This document shows, in pieces, positions 16,760 through 25,196 of a stretch of 64,000 nt of DNA (its first letter is position 1; every line of letters starts with the position of its first letter). Source of the stretch: JASHUC01 sp963849095 (GTDB lineage Bacteria > Pseudomonadota > Gammaproteobacteria > Steroidobacterales > Steroidobacteraceae); assembly GCA_963849095.1 (NCBI GenBank), contig CAWKGA010000009.1:434001-498000 (forward strand). The letters are read 5' to 3'. The position numbers and the translations under genes are program-made. The notes below the pieces were generated by a model. That model was not told the origin of the DNA. It saw only the letters and a list, made by a program, of their open reading frames with translations, and made no database searches.

Positions 16760-17512
16760 GTGATCGAGGGCAGGGGGCTCGCGAAGCGCTTCGGCGCCGT
16801 CACCGCGCTTCGCGACGTGACGCTCGCGGCTGCGGACGGCCGGATCACCGGCCTCCTCGGCCCCAATGGCGCAGGCAAGTCCACCACGCTGCGCATCCTC
16901 TACACCGTGTTCCGTCCCACGGCCGGCGAAGCGCGAATCGACGGAGTGAGCGTGACGGCGAACCCGCTCGAGGCGAGGCGCCGCATCGGCGTCCTTCCCC
17001 ACGGCGCCGGCGTCTACCCGCACCTCACCGCGCGGGAGAACATCGCCTACTACGGCGCGCTTCACGGCCTCGACCGCGAGGCGTGCGAGCGGCGAACGCG
17101 CGAGCTCCTGACCCTGCTCGAGATGGAGCCGTTCGCCGACCGCCGAGCGAAGGGCTTCTCGCAGGGCGAGCGGCTGAAGACCGCGCTCGCGCGAGCGCTC
17201 ATCCACCGGCCGCGGAACCTGCTGCTCGATGAGCCGACGAGCGGCCTCGACGTGATGGCCGTGCGCAACTTCCGCGCACTGCTCGGGCGCCTCCGCGCCG
17301 AGGGGCACTGCGTGCTCTTCTCGAGCCACGTCATGCAGGAAGTCGCGGCGCTGTGCGACGACATCGTCGTCATCGCGCACGGAACCGTGGTCGCGAGCGG
17401 GACCCCCGATGAGATTCGTGCTCGCGCCGGCCGCAGCGATCTGGAGGAGGCCTTCGTGGAGCTCACCGGCGCGGCGCCGCCCGTCAGCGGCGCCGACGAG
17501 TCTCCGCGATGA
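16760..17512 (+). CDS. ABC-2 type exporter ATP-binding protein (NatA-like)
   Basis: Cytoplasmic nucleotide-binding subunit of 250 residues. Walker A GPNGAGKST (34-42), Walker B LLLDEPTSGLD and the switch histidine in SSHVMQE are intact. The signature loop is FSQGER rather than LSGGQ, a known variant in the NatA/CcmA-like subgroup. The GTG start follows a GGAGGG ribosome-binding sequence at about 16744-16749. The next gene overlaps by four bases (ATGA) and encodes a NatB-like permease, so the pair forms an exporter; sodium export is the best-characterised example of this subfamily, but the substrate is inferred. Confidence 0.9.
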   Translation: MIEGRGLAKRFGAVTALRDVTLAAADGRITGLLGPNGAGKSTTLRILYTVFRPTAGEARIDGVSVTANPLEARRRIGVLPHGAGVYPHLTARENIAYYGALHGLDREACERRTRELLTLLEMEPFADRRAKGFSQGERLKTALARALIHRPRNLLLDEPTSGLDVMAVRNFRALLGRLRAEGHCVLFSSHVMQEVAALCDDIVVIAHGTVVASGTPDEIRARAGRSDLEEAFVELTGAAPPVSGADESPR

Positions 17513-18687
17513 ATGCGATCTTCACCGTCTTCCGCAAGGAGTTCCGCGAGAATCTCCGCGAGCGTCGCACGGTGTTCTCCGCACTCCTGTTCGGCCCGCT
17601 GTTCGTTCCCGCGCTGTTCGCCGTGATGCTCGGGACGATGATGCGCCATGGCGCCGCCGAGAGCGACGCGCCGCTCCGGCTCGCCATATCGCACGCCGAG
17701 CGGGCTCCGAACCTGGTGAGCCAGCTCGTTCAGCACAACGTCATCGTGGTGCCGACGAGTTACGACGACGCCGGCGCGCGCGCGGCGGTGAAGAGCGGGC
17801 GCTACAAGCAGGTGCTCCTCATCCCTCCGGAATACGCGAGCCAGATCGCGTCGGCCTCCCCCGCGCCGCTCCGTCTCTACGTCGACTCCTCCCAGGGGCT
17901 CGACCAGGCGAGCACCACGCGCCTGCAATCGCTGGTCGAGCAGTACGGCTCGACGCTCGCCCGCTTGCGCCTCCTCGCGCGCGGCGTCGATCCGCTCCTG
18001 CTCTCGCCGGTCGCGCTGCAGGATATCGATGTGGCGACGCCGGCCAGCCGGTCTGTCCTCGCACTCGGCACGCTGAGCTATCTCGTGATCCTCACGATGT
18101 TGATGGGCGGGCTCTATCTCGCGATCGACGCGACCGCGGGCGAGCGCGAGCGCGGCTCGCTCGAGCCTTTGCTCACGGTGCCGGTGCGCCGTGAGCATCT
18201 GATCTACGGCAAGATCCTCGCCGCGTGCGCCTTCATGCTCCTCTCGCTCGCGCTCACCGTCACGGCACTCACGGTTGCGCTCCGCGCCGTGGGACTCGAG
18301 CGCTTCGGCATGAGCGTCAATCTCGGACCCGTCACGGCGCTCGCCGCGATCGCCTGCTGCGCGCCGCTCGCCCCGTTCGGCGCCGCGCTCATGACGATCG
18401 TCGCGGCGTACACGCGCAGCTACCGCGAGGCCCAGACCTACGTCGGCCTCACGCTCCTCGTGCCGACGCTGCCGCTGATGTTCGCCGGGGTCTTCGGCTT
18501 GCGCGCCTCGGCCTCACTCATGACCGTGCCTTCCTTGAGCCAGCACCTGCTGATCACGAGGCTGCTGCGCGCGGAGCCCATCCCGCCGCTGTACCTCGGC
18601 ATCTCGATCCTCTCGACGCTCGCGCTCGGCGCTTTGCTCACCGCGCTCGCCGGCCGGCTCTACCGCCGCGAGGCGCTTCTCGGCTGA
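17509..18687 (+). CDS. ABC-2 type permease (NatB-like)
   Basis: A 392-residue membrane subunit partnered with the preceding ATPase. The first helix (about residues 20-42, LLFGPLFVPALFAVMLGTMM) is separated by a large extracytoplasmic domain of about 150 residues from a C-terminal cluster of five or six helices beginning at LGTLSYLVILTMLMGGLYLAIDATAGERERGSLEPLL. The ERERGSLEPLLTVP stretch is the coupling region characteristic of ABC-2/NatB permeases. The ATG overlaps the ATPase stop. The convergent 140-aa gene begins 100 bases downstream with no strong terminator in between. Confidence 0.9.
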   Translation: MNAIFTVFRKEFRENLRERRTVFSALLFGPLFVPALFAVMLGTMMRHGAAESDAPLRLAISHAERAPNLVSQLVQHNVIVVPTSYDDAGARAAVKSGRYKQVLLIPPEYASQIASASPAPLRLYVDSSQGLDQASTTRLQSLVEQYGSTLARLRLLARGVDPLLLSPVALQDIDVATPASRSVLALGTLSYLVILTMLMGGLYLAIDATAGERERGSLEPLLTVPVRREHLIYGKILAACAFMLLSLALTVTALTVALRAVGLERFGMSVNLGPVTALAAIACCAPLAPFGAALMTIVAAYTRSYREAQTYVGLTLLVPTLPLMFAGVFGLRASASLMTVPSLSQHLLITRLLRAEPIPPLYLGISILSTLALGALLTALAGRLYRREALLG

Positions 18688-18787
18688 GCTCAGGTCGCGC
18701 CTCTTGCCTCCGGTCACTTCACTGTCTCTTCCGTGAGCGCAACGAACCTTGACCGAGGTGCCTGAAGGGCGGCCTCTGTCCCGTGCT

Positions 18788-19210
18788 TCACTGGCTCTGC
18801 CCCTTTGGTACCGGCTCCGTCCCCCACCGCAGGAGCTCGCGCAGCTGAAACTCGCGCCTGCGCGCGAACTCGCGCGCCTCGACCTCGAACCGGTTGTTCC
18901 AGTATCCGCGGCGCAGGCACTCGCGGAGATATCTGAGCGTGGTGAGCGACCCCGTCTCCCACTGCAGCAGCACGTGGCAATACTCGTGCAGCATCAGGAC
19001 AGGGTCAGCGAAAAACTCCGCCGCACTGCCGCGGAGAAAGATGCGCCGCCTGCGAGTCGTCGCGATGGCGCGGCCGTGCAGGCGCGCGAAGAGCGAGTAT
19101 TCAACGATCCGCACTTGGTCGATGCTCGCCGCGGCGGTGTCGAATATCCGTTCGAGCGAGATACGAACGAGCGATGGCAGCGCGACTAGGTTTCCCGGCA
19201 GCAGGCGCAT
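18788..19210 (-). CDS. DUF4157-like zinc metallopeptidase-like protein
   Basis: A 140-residue protein with HEYCH (H75-H79), an HExxH zincin helix, followed about 25 residues later by NNRFEVEAREFA, where a glutamate could be the third zinc ligand. The preceding VRIVEYSLFARLHGRAIATT and RIFLRG segments follow the DUF4157 layout. No signal peptide is evident. It begins three bases after the stop of the 720-residue gene, so it is the last gene of a three-gene minus-strand operon with that gene and DUF3142. Peptidase activity is inferred from the motif; the target is unknown. Confidence 0.6.
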   Translation of the reverse strand: MRLLPGNLVALPSLVRISLERIFDTAAASIDQVRIVEYSLFARLHGRAIATTRRRRIFLRGSAAEFFADPVLMLHEYCHVLLQWETGSLTTLRYLRECLRRGYWNNRFEVEAREFARRREFQLRELLRWGTEPVPKGQSQ

Positions 19211-19213
19211 GAG

Positions 19214-21376
19214 TCACTGTGAGCCTTCCGCGTCGCCTGCGCCGCGGGGGGATGGGTTAACGAGTTGAAAGGCGGGCTCCGGACAATGCGTCCCCAGATT
19301 GCGGTCATAGGGCTCTGATCGGCCTACTTTCAGGAACTCCCGATAAATCCTCTCGGTGTAGGGCTCATCTTCTGAATGCTTCCGCAGCCACGCCATGCCG
19401 TTGCACAGGATCGCTGAGGCCAGATGGGACCCCCGCGGTGCGGCGTCGGCAGCGCGCATCAGGTGATCAACGCCGATGGCGCGATAATGAAACCTTACGT
19501 GCGGGCCAGCGATGCTGGCTTCGTAACGCGCCTTCTCGTCCGCGCTCGCGAGGTCGGACGGATGATAAAGCGCGTTGTCATATCCGGCCCCCGATGACAT
19601 CGGCGCCAAATCGCCTCCGAAAATCGAATAGTCTGGGTCGAGCTCGGTGCCGCGGAGCTCCATGCCGTTCACTATTTCGAGCTTTGAGATGGTGAACCAT
19701 CCGTCAGCACGATCAACGGGTGGTCTGTCCCTGGGCGTGAGCTTCTCGGCAGCGATGTACTCGGATGCAAGCTCCTGAGCCTTCGGATCGGGGTAATATT
19801 GAACAGCTTCCGCATAATGACCTTCGCGTGCGAGACGACGCGCGAGTATGTCTCGAAGGTTGCCCGATAGCCGATTTTCCCCAGAAACCGCTGGGAAATG
19901 CTGATCGACATAACTCTTCAACTCGCCAATCGTCAGCACGCGTTCGGCGATGTAATCCGCATCGCCGACAAAGCTCGGAGCGGCGTGCAGCAGCTGATCA
20001 AGAGCTTCGACGTATTGCTTCCGAGCCAGCTCGACAGTTGCCCCTTCGGCATAGAGACGCTGAACAAGGCCCGGCAACATTGCGTCGGCCGGATCTTTGT
20101 TCATAGACGAGACCAAGACTGGAGCATCCGACCAACCTGACTTCTGTCTGGCATGCCCATTTGCAGGAATGACTGGAAATTGGTGCGCGGCGCTCGCGAA
20201 GTATCTCGCAGCAGCATTCAAGTCGCCTCGATGCAAGGCCAGTTTGGCCCGAATCCAATCTCCATAGGCGGATTTACTCGCAGTCAAGAAGTAAGCGGCG
20301 CGATCGTAGTCGCCAATGGCGTATGCAACGGCTGCCGCACGATCCGGTATTTCCAGTTTGCCGGGATCAATGCGAGAAAGAGCAGCGACAAGCCTGCGGA
20401 GATCGCCCGATCTGTCAGGCAGTGGGTACTGCTCATCGCAGCTCGCTTCCTCGCAATCAAGGCTTACGTATGCTGCGCCATAAATCGTCAGGATACGTTG
20501 AGCCAACGGATCGGCGATGGCTGCGTCCAACTCCTTATCAGAGCCAGAACGCAGGATTCGAGTAGCGACGCTGCGCAGCGAGTCAACGCCACTGTTGGCA
20601 TCTGGCGCCGAAACTTGAGCGGTACCGCCCAGGGGTGGCGCACCTGTAACTTGCTTTGCATAAAGACCGATGGCCGCGACATAGTTACCCTTCTCAAGTT
20701 CGAGCGCGGCCATTTCGCCGAACGCGCTGTCGGCAAGATGCATCGGATCCGGCGTCCCGGACTTCGCTAACTCGACCACCCTTGCGAAATGCCGATAGGC
20801 TTGCTCCGGATCGTCCTTTTCGCCACGGATGCGTTTTGCACGACCGAGCATGTACTCGGCCCACGCCAAACGGGGAGCAGCGTCGGCCGCAGGCAACGCC
20901 ACAATCGCTTCCCAGCGGGAAATCGCGGTCGTCAGCGAACGAATGTCTTCCGGGCCGAGCGGCGCGCGTGGTTCACTATCATTTGAATCAGGTACCTGTT
21001 TACTCACACGGAGGTAGTCGACAGCGCCGGCCGTGTAGAGCCGAATCGCCTCGGGCAGTCCCGCACCCAGTGAATACGCCTGGTCACCCGTGGCCGCTTG
21101 GCGCATCGCCTTCAGTTTTGCCTTGGTCTGATCGTCGACACCCACAAGCTCGGCGCTGGATCCCTGGGAGGCGGGAGAGGCGAGCCAATCACCCCAGGGT
21201 GTCTGGGAGCTGCCCAGAATTCCTCGGACTTCGACTTCGAACGGGTTGCCATGAATCTGTGCGAGGCAGCGGGTGCCGCAAGACGCCAAGGAGATTTGGA
21301 AGTCCGGACCGCACGCCTGCGCCCCGAATACACCCGCAAAAAGCGCACCGAAAATCGCTAACCTACTTTTCAACAC
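19214..21376 (-). CDS. Exported hypothetical protein partnered with DUF3142 gene
   Basis: A 720-residue protein with an N-terminal signal (MLKSRLAIFGALFAGVFGAQAC) that could be a lipoprotein signal with C22, although the lipobox is imperfect. Helical repeat-like segments through residues 180-600 (for example AWEAIVALPAADAAPRLAWAEYMLGRAKR and YRHFARVVELAKSG) suggest TPR/Sel1-type solenoid repeats. The GTG at 21374-21376 is chosen because GGAG lies six bases upstream; the frame extends further without conserved sequence. It overlaps the DUF3142 gene by 14 bases and precedes the zincin gene by three. Base composition is less GC-rich than the flanking core genes, suggesting acquisition. Function unknown. 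Confidence 0.72.
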   Translation of the reverse strand: MLKSRLAIFGALFAGVFGAQACGPDFQISLASCGTRCLAQIHGNPFEVEVRGILGSSQTPWGDWLASPASQGSSAELVGVDDQTKAKLKAMRQAATGDQAYSLGAGLPEAIRLYTAGAVDYLRVSKQVPDSNDSEPRAPLGPEDIRSLTTAISRWEAIVALPAADAAPRLAWAEYMLGRAKRIRGEKDDPEQAYRHFARVVELAKSGTPDPMHLADSAFGEMAALELEKGNYVAAIGLYAKQVTGAPPLGGTAQVSAPDANSGVDSLRSVATRILRSGSDKELDAAIADPLAQRILTIYGAAYVSLDCEEASCDEQYPLPDRSGDLRRLVAALSRIDPGKLEIPDRAAAVAYAIGDYDRAAYFLTASKSAYGDWIRAKLALHRGDLNAAARYFASAAHQFPVIPANGHARQKSGWSDAPVLVSSMNKDPADAMLPGLVQRLYAEGATVELARKQYVEALDQLLHAAPSFVGDADYIAERVLTIGELKSYVDQHFPAVSGENRLSGNLRDILARRLAREGHYAEAVQYYPDPKAQELASEYIAAEKLTPRDRPPVDRADGWFTISKLEIVNGMELRGTELDPDYSIFGGDLAPMSSGAGYDNALYHPSDLASADEKARYEASIAGPHVRFHYRAIGVDHLMRAADAAPRGSHLASAILCNGMAWLRKHSEDEPYTERIYREFLKVGRSEPYDRNLGTHCPEPAFQLVNPSPRGAGDAEGSQ

Positions 21377-22592
21377 TGAAGTCTCCGACAACTTGACCGC
21401 AGCGCGACCAACCGATCGAAATTGCATGGCCGACTGGCAGCCAACGAGCCGATGCCCGTCTCCACACCGTCCGATCCTCTTGCCGTTCGACGGAATACGG
21501 TCCTTCGCCATCCGATGCGGCACATCGGACGGTCAGAACGACCGCGCGCGGTAGCAGTTCGTCCGCCGACCCGGTATTTTCGAGAACCAGCTTGTGAGTT
21601 CCGTATGAGTCGGGCTCAAGTTGTAACTCCAAGCGTCGAGACAGCGGCTGAGTCCTGATGACCCGCGTCCACGTTTCGGTGCTCCAGATGCGCTGATCGC
21701 CGTCGACGGGGAGACGAAACCACACGACGCCGTAGAGCTGCTTCGGATGTGAAGACTGCAAGGCGCGGAGCAGAGTCTCGACGGCGACCGGGTCGGCCTG
21801 CAGCTCTTTCGAGTCTGGCGTGCCTATTAATTCATTGGACTCACTGGAAATGGCGATGATTCGGCCGTAGGGGTCCCAGGAGACTCTAGACCCATAATCA
21901 GGCAGGGCGATCAGAAACGGATGTGATGCCAACGCGGCATAGGATCGGATCCAGCGACGCGCGACGGCGGGATCGAAGAGGCCTTGTCGCGGGTTAAGGA
22001 CCGAATGGACTTGCAGGACCGTGCGGTCGGTGGCGGCTATTAGGTGCGGAAGGTCATTAGAGCCGATCCACGTCGGCAATACTGTCACCGAAATGGAAAC
22101 ATCGTGCGGCAATACCTCGCGCAGCTTGATGAGGAACGCCACGTACCCGCCGAGCATCCTTGTCGGGCAGTCGTAGTCGATCTCGACAGCGCTCCACCTC
22201 GTCGCGCCAACCGTTGCCCAGTGCACTGTCAACTCATGCGCAATATCAGGTAGGAGTTGAAGTGGCGTTCGACCGTCAATTCGAAGCACTCCCGTCAGAG
22301 GACGCCCTGAATCGAGAAGCGCCGTGATGTCTGGATAGACCGAATGCCATGCGCCGCTCGGGTAGACCTCGGCAAGGAGTACTCGCCAACCTGTGATCTC
22401 GCCAGGAGCTGCTCGAATGGCATGGACGACTGCCGCAGACCACTCACGCTGCCAGATGTAGGCTTGGTGAACCAGAGGACTAGACGAGCTGCGGCTGCAG
22501 CCGACTTGCGCGACGAGCGTCGCCGTCAGTAAGGCGGCGACAATAGCCTTGGGCCATCGACACGACACTGTTTTTGCTAGGGGGCCGGCCAT
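21363..22592 (-). CDS. DUF3142 domain lipoprotein
   Basis: A 409-residue protein with an N-terminal export signal (AIVAALLTATLVAQVGC, putative lipidated cysteine) and a body matching DUF3142, a TIM-barrel-like family of unknown function. VHQAYIWQREW, GWRVLLAEVYPSG, VEIDYDCPTRML, ISVTVLPTW and QVHSVLNPRQG are the barrel-strand segments, with acidic residues at strand ends as in glycoside-hydrolase-like barrels. The ATG at 22590-22592 (MAGPLAKTVSC) is chosen because it starts the signal peptide. It is the first gene of the three-gene operon and begins 14 bases after the fic stop on the same strand, so the four genes may be cotranscribed. Confidence 0.78.
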   Translation of the reverse strand: MAGPLAKTVSCRWPKAIVAALLTATLVAQVGCSRSSSSPLVHQAYIWQREWSAAVVHAIRAAPGEITGWRVLLAEVYPSGAWHSVYPDITALLDSGRPLTGVLRIDGRTPLQLLPDIAHELTVHWATVGATRWSAVEIDYDCPTRMLGGYVAFLIKLREVLPHDVSISVTVLPTWIGSNDLPHLIAATDRTVLQVHSVLNPRQGLFDPAVARRWIRSYAALASHPFLIALPDYGSRVSWDPYGRIIAISSESNELIGTPDSKELQADPVAVETLLRALQSSHPKQLYGVVWFRLPVDGDQRIWSTETWTRVIRTQPLSRRLELQLEPDSYGTHKLVLENTGSADELLPRAVVLTVRCAASDGEGPYSVERQEDRTVWRRASARWLPVGHAISIGWSRCGQVVGDFSVEK

Positions 22593-22605
22593 AGATTCGG
22601 CATTT

Positions 22606-23847
22606 TCACCGATAACCACCCTGATCCGGAAACAGGCCCGGCATCCAGCGCGATGCCAGCACCGCTGGGAAAGCAAGCCGCAGCGGCGCGCGGCTGCTGT
22701 CGGAGACGAGCACGCCCCGGTCGATCAGCGCCGAGACGACGCGGCGCGCCTGCCGGTCGCCGGTGCCGACGATGCCGGCGGCATCGCCGCGCGGCAGCGC
22801 GCCGCGATAGAGCAGGGCTTCGAGGATGGCACCGGACTTCTGCGGCAGGCGGTCGAGGCGGATTTCCTCTTCGGTCCACAGCAGGATGCGGGCGCGCAGG
22901 GAGTCCGGCTGCATCAGCCCTTCCATGAAGGTGACCTGATCGAGGCAGGTGGCCAGGAAGAATCGCGTGAATTCCGTCAGAGCCTCCTCGCTGAGATGGC
23001 CGCGGCCGTCGAGATCGTTGCGGCGGAGCATGTCGCAAGCGGCCAGATGGCCCTTGTAGGCGGCCACGTTGCGCGCAAGCCCGCGCGCGACAGACCAGAC
23101 CGCGCCGGTATCGAGCGTTTGCAGCAGCGTTGCGTGCGACATCAGCCGCGCGACACGGCCGTTGCCGTCGAGAAACGGGTGAATCCAGGCCAGGCGGTGA
23201 TGGGCCGCCGCTGCGGCGAGAATGGTTTCAGTCTTGCCGAGGCGGCTATAAACCTCCTCGAAGCGCTCGAGGAAGCGCGGCACCGCCGGCGCGCTGATGG
23301 CGAGATGACCGCCCACCGCGACGTTGCGGGTGCGCAGTTCGCCGGGGATGACCCGCATGCGTTCGTGTGTCGCCGGATCCTCAACCCACAGCAGATCTTC
23401 GGGCAGCGCTTCGCAGAACCGGCGGTGAATCTCGCGGATGGAATCCACGGCCACTGCGCGGCTCCCGAGACCGCCTTCGTCAATCCATTGCTGGACGGCG
23501 ATATGCGCCTTCGCTTCGAGCTGCAGATCGCGCTTCTTCGTATCTTTGCTGTAGTTGCCCCGGAGGGCGCGCTCGATATCGATGGGGTGCGTGTCATGCC
23601 CTTCGATCAGATTGCTGTAGTAACAGTTCATCGCGCGCACGAGCGTCGCCAGCGACGACACCAGGCTTTCCGGCAGCGAGCGGCGGAACCCGGCGCTCCG
23701 CTGTGCCAGTTCCAGCGCAAGATCGGTTAATTCCGGACGGTGGAGGGAGCCTTCGCTGAGGACAAGCGGCTCCATCAGCGCGATCCCCTCACCCAGGTTC
23801 TCTGCCGCTATTTTGTCCGGTTTATTGTCCGCTTTGTATTGGGTCAC
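22606..23847 (-). CDS. Fic family protein, likely AMP-transferase
   Basis: A 413-residue protein of the Fic/DOC fold. The catalytic loop HPFLDGNGR is at residues 223-231, matching HPFx(D/E)GNGR including the nucleophilic histidine. The N-terminal part contains SNLIEG (78-83), fitting the (S/T)xxxE(G/N) inhibitory helix motif of class II Fic enzymes in which the inhibitor is in the same chain. The C-terminus looks like a winged-helix DNA-binding domain (about residues 330-400). It is predicted to modify a protein hydroxyl with AMP under autoinhibition. The start is GTG at 23845-23847, inside the spacer of a 10-bp inverted repeat that could be an operator. Confidence 0.86.
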   Translation of the reverse strand: MTQYKADNKPDKIAAENLGEGIALMEPLVLSEGSLHRPELTDLALELAQRSAGFRRSLPESLVSSLATLVRAMNCYYSNLIEGHDTHPIDIERALRGNYSKDTKKRDLQLEAKAHIAVQQWIDEGGLGSRAVAVDSIREIHRRFCEALPEDLLWVEDPATHERMRVIPGELRTRNVAVGGHLAISAPAVPRFLERFEEVYSRLGKTETILAAAAAHHRLAWIHPFLDGNGRVARLMSHATLLQTLDTGAVWSVARGLARNVAAYKGHLAACDMLRRNDLDGRGHLSEEALTEFTRFFLATCLDQVTFMEGLMQPDSLRARILLWTEEEIRLDRLPQKSGAILEALLYRGALPRGDAAGIVGTGDRQARRVVSALIDRGVLVSDSSRAPLRLAFPAVLASRWMPGLFPDQGGYR

Positions 23848-23882
23848 AAGACATTATTATTCATATAGTTAACCAATACAAA
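23833..23882. promoter_or_regulatory. Inverted repeat spanning the fic start
   Basis: TTTGTATTGG at 23833-23842 pairs perfectly with CCAATACAAA at 23873-23882. The 30-base AT-rich spacer holds the GTG start of fic. The position suggests an operator for autoregulation, perhaps by the winged-helix part of Fic, or a messenger structure over the start. The rest of 23848-24099 holds no gene I can support. Confidence 0.45.
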
Positions 23883-24099
23883 TAGTAATAGATACCCTGT
23901 AATAAGTCCGATTTTACGTCCAGTCATTCTGGAGCTTTTTCATGGACTTAGCTGTGCGAGTTCCTTCCCTCCAGGGCCTCTGGGCGCGACCCCCTCCCAA
24001 TCACGTTCAGCTAGGGACCATCGTCAGCCCCCGTGCGCCGTGCTTTGCGCCGGCCCTGCGCCGGCCCTCATTTGAACTTCTCTCTGAGAATTTGCGCTC

Positions 24100-25050
24100 T
24101 CACCAGCCCGACGGCATGGTGTAGGGCGTCGTCAGCAGGACCGCCTCGATCCGCGTAATGCGGCCGTGCTTGATCTTGAAGAGCTCGGCGATGAGGAAGC
24201 TGTACGGCGCATCGAACGGCGGCGGCACCTTGAGCGTGGAGCCGTCATTGAGCTTCACGGTCTTGATACGCCCGGCGTGATCGAACGAGACCAGCGCGAG
24301 CACGAGTCCGTAGTCCGGGTCGACGATGGGGTAGCGGCGCCCGCGTACCTCCGTGATGAAGGGCGAGAAGCCCGTGTCGAACTGCTGGCCGCACGTCATG
24401 CGGCCCATCGCGTTCTTGGCATCCGGGTTGTTGGCGGTGACCGACCCGTTCTCGATGCGCGTGCAGTGAGGATCGAAGGGCGTGATCTTCCCCGTCGCCT
24501 GCTCCAGCCCCTCGAAGTACGAATTGGCGATGGCGACCATCTCCTCGCGGGAGAGGTGATCGGAGCGGGACAGCTTTTCGTGGAAGAGCGGCTGGTCCTT
24601 GAGATTCGCGAACTGCGATGGGCCGGTGGCTCTTGCTACGAGAGTCTCGATCTCCGAGATCTTCCGGCCCTCGACCTTCAGGCGCAGCGCGAGCAGCGCG
24701 AGGCGCCCGCTCTCCCGAACGGTGCCGAAGAAGCCGACTTCCCCGGTCACCGGATCGGCGAAGTAGAGCTTGTAATCACCGAGCCCCTGGACCGTGCCCC
24801 AGAGCCCATCGCCGAGGCGCAGCGTCTGGCCGTTCTCCGTGAACCGGGCGTCGTGCCGCAGCGGCAGTCGGCTCACGTCGTGAGCCACCAGCGCGGCGAG
24901 ATACTGATCCACCATGCCAACGAGGCAGGCGCGATCGCAGAGGCCCGAGGCGACGATCTCGGCAGGCTTCGGTGCCGCGCTCGTGATGTTGACCGCCAGA
25001 AGCGCGCCGACTGCCGCCGCAGCGGCGCAGCGATAGACCCATCTCGACAT
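24100..25050 (-). CDS. Secreted NTF2-like hypothetical protein
   Basis: A 316-residue protein with a clear signal peptide (MSRWVYRCAAAAAVGALLAVNITSAA, cleavage near AAP). The mature part has two SnoaL/NTF2-like segments: one near residues 38-140 (LVGMVDQYLAALVAHDVSRLPL, with RFTENG following) and one near 170-316 (MVAIANSYFEGLEQATGKITPFDPHCTRIENG). This phrasing is typical of secreted, uncharacterised NTF2-like proteins in proteobacteria and fungi. Function unknown. It is the last gene before the island; the left attachment repeat lies 92 bases upstream of its start codon, so its original promoter may have been displaced by the insertion. Confidence 0.72.
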   Translation of the reverse strand: MSRWVYRCAAAAAVGALLAVNITSAAPKPAEIVASGLCDRACLVGMVDQYLAALVAHDVSRLPLRHDARFTENGQTLRLGDGLWGTVQGLGDYKLYFADPVTGEVGFFGTVRESGRLALLALRLKVEGRKISEIETLVARATGPSQFANLKDQPLFHEKLSRSDHLSREEMVAIANSYFEGLEQATGKITPFDPHCTRIENGSVTANNPDAKNAMGRMTCGQQFDTGFSPFITEVRGRRYPIVDPDYGLVLALVSFDHAGRIKTVKLNDGSTLKVPPPFDAPYSFLIAELFKIKHGRITRIEAVLLTTPYTMPSGW

Positions 25051-25141
25051 GTGAGTACCCCCGTTATTTGCCGACGCAGAAGGTCGGGAGTTTAGCTAAG
25101 GCGATGATTGGCTGGGAGAGCGCTGGAGGACGCGCGCGCAG

Positions 25142-25163
25142 ATGGGGCACCTATGGGGGCACA
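25142..25163 (+). repeat. Left attachment-site direct repeat of the genomic island
   Basis: Twenty-two bases identical to 41531-41552. The site consists of two tandem half-sites, ATGGGGCAC and ATGGGGGCAC, separated by CT. It lies between the start of the secreted NTF2-like gene and the end of the DUF4143 gene. Together with the integrase beside the other copy it marks the left edge of a 16.4-kb island. Confidence 0.85.
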
Positions 25164-25196
25164 TCTGCAGGTCTTCGGGTGTCATCAGCGCGTTCG

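Noticed and set aside
24046..24067. 11-bp tandem repeat between the NTF2-like gene and fic
   Set aside because: GC-rich two-copy repeat with no symmetry or neighbouring signal.
23942..24124. 60-codon plus-strand frame in the fic upstream region
   Set aside because: It overlaps the end of the secreted NTF2-like gene, lacks a ribosome-binding site and has Pro/Arg/Ser-rich random composition.
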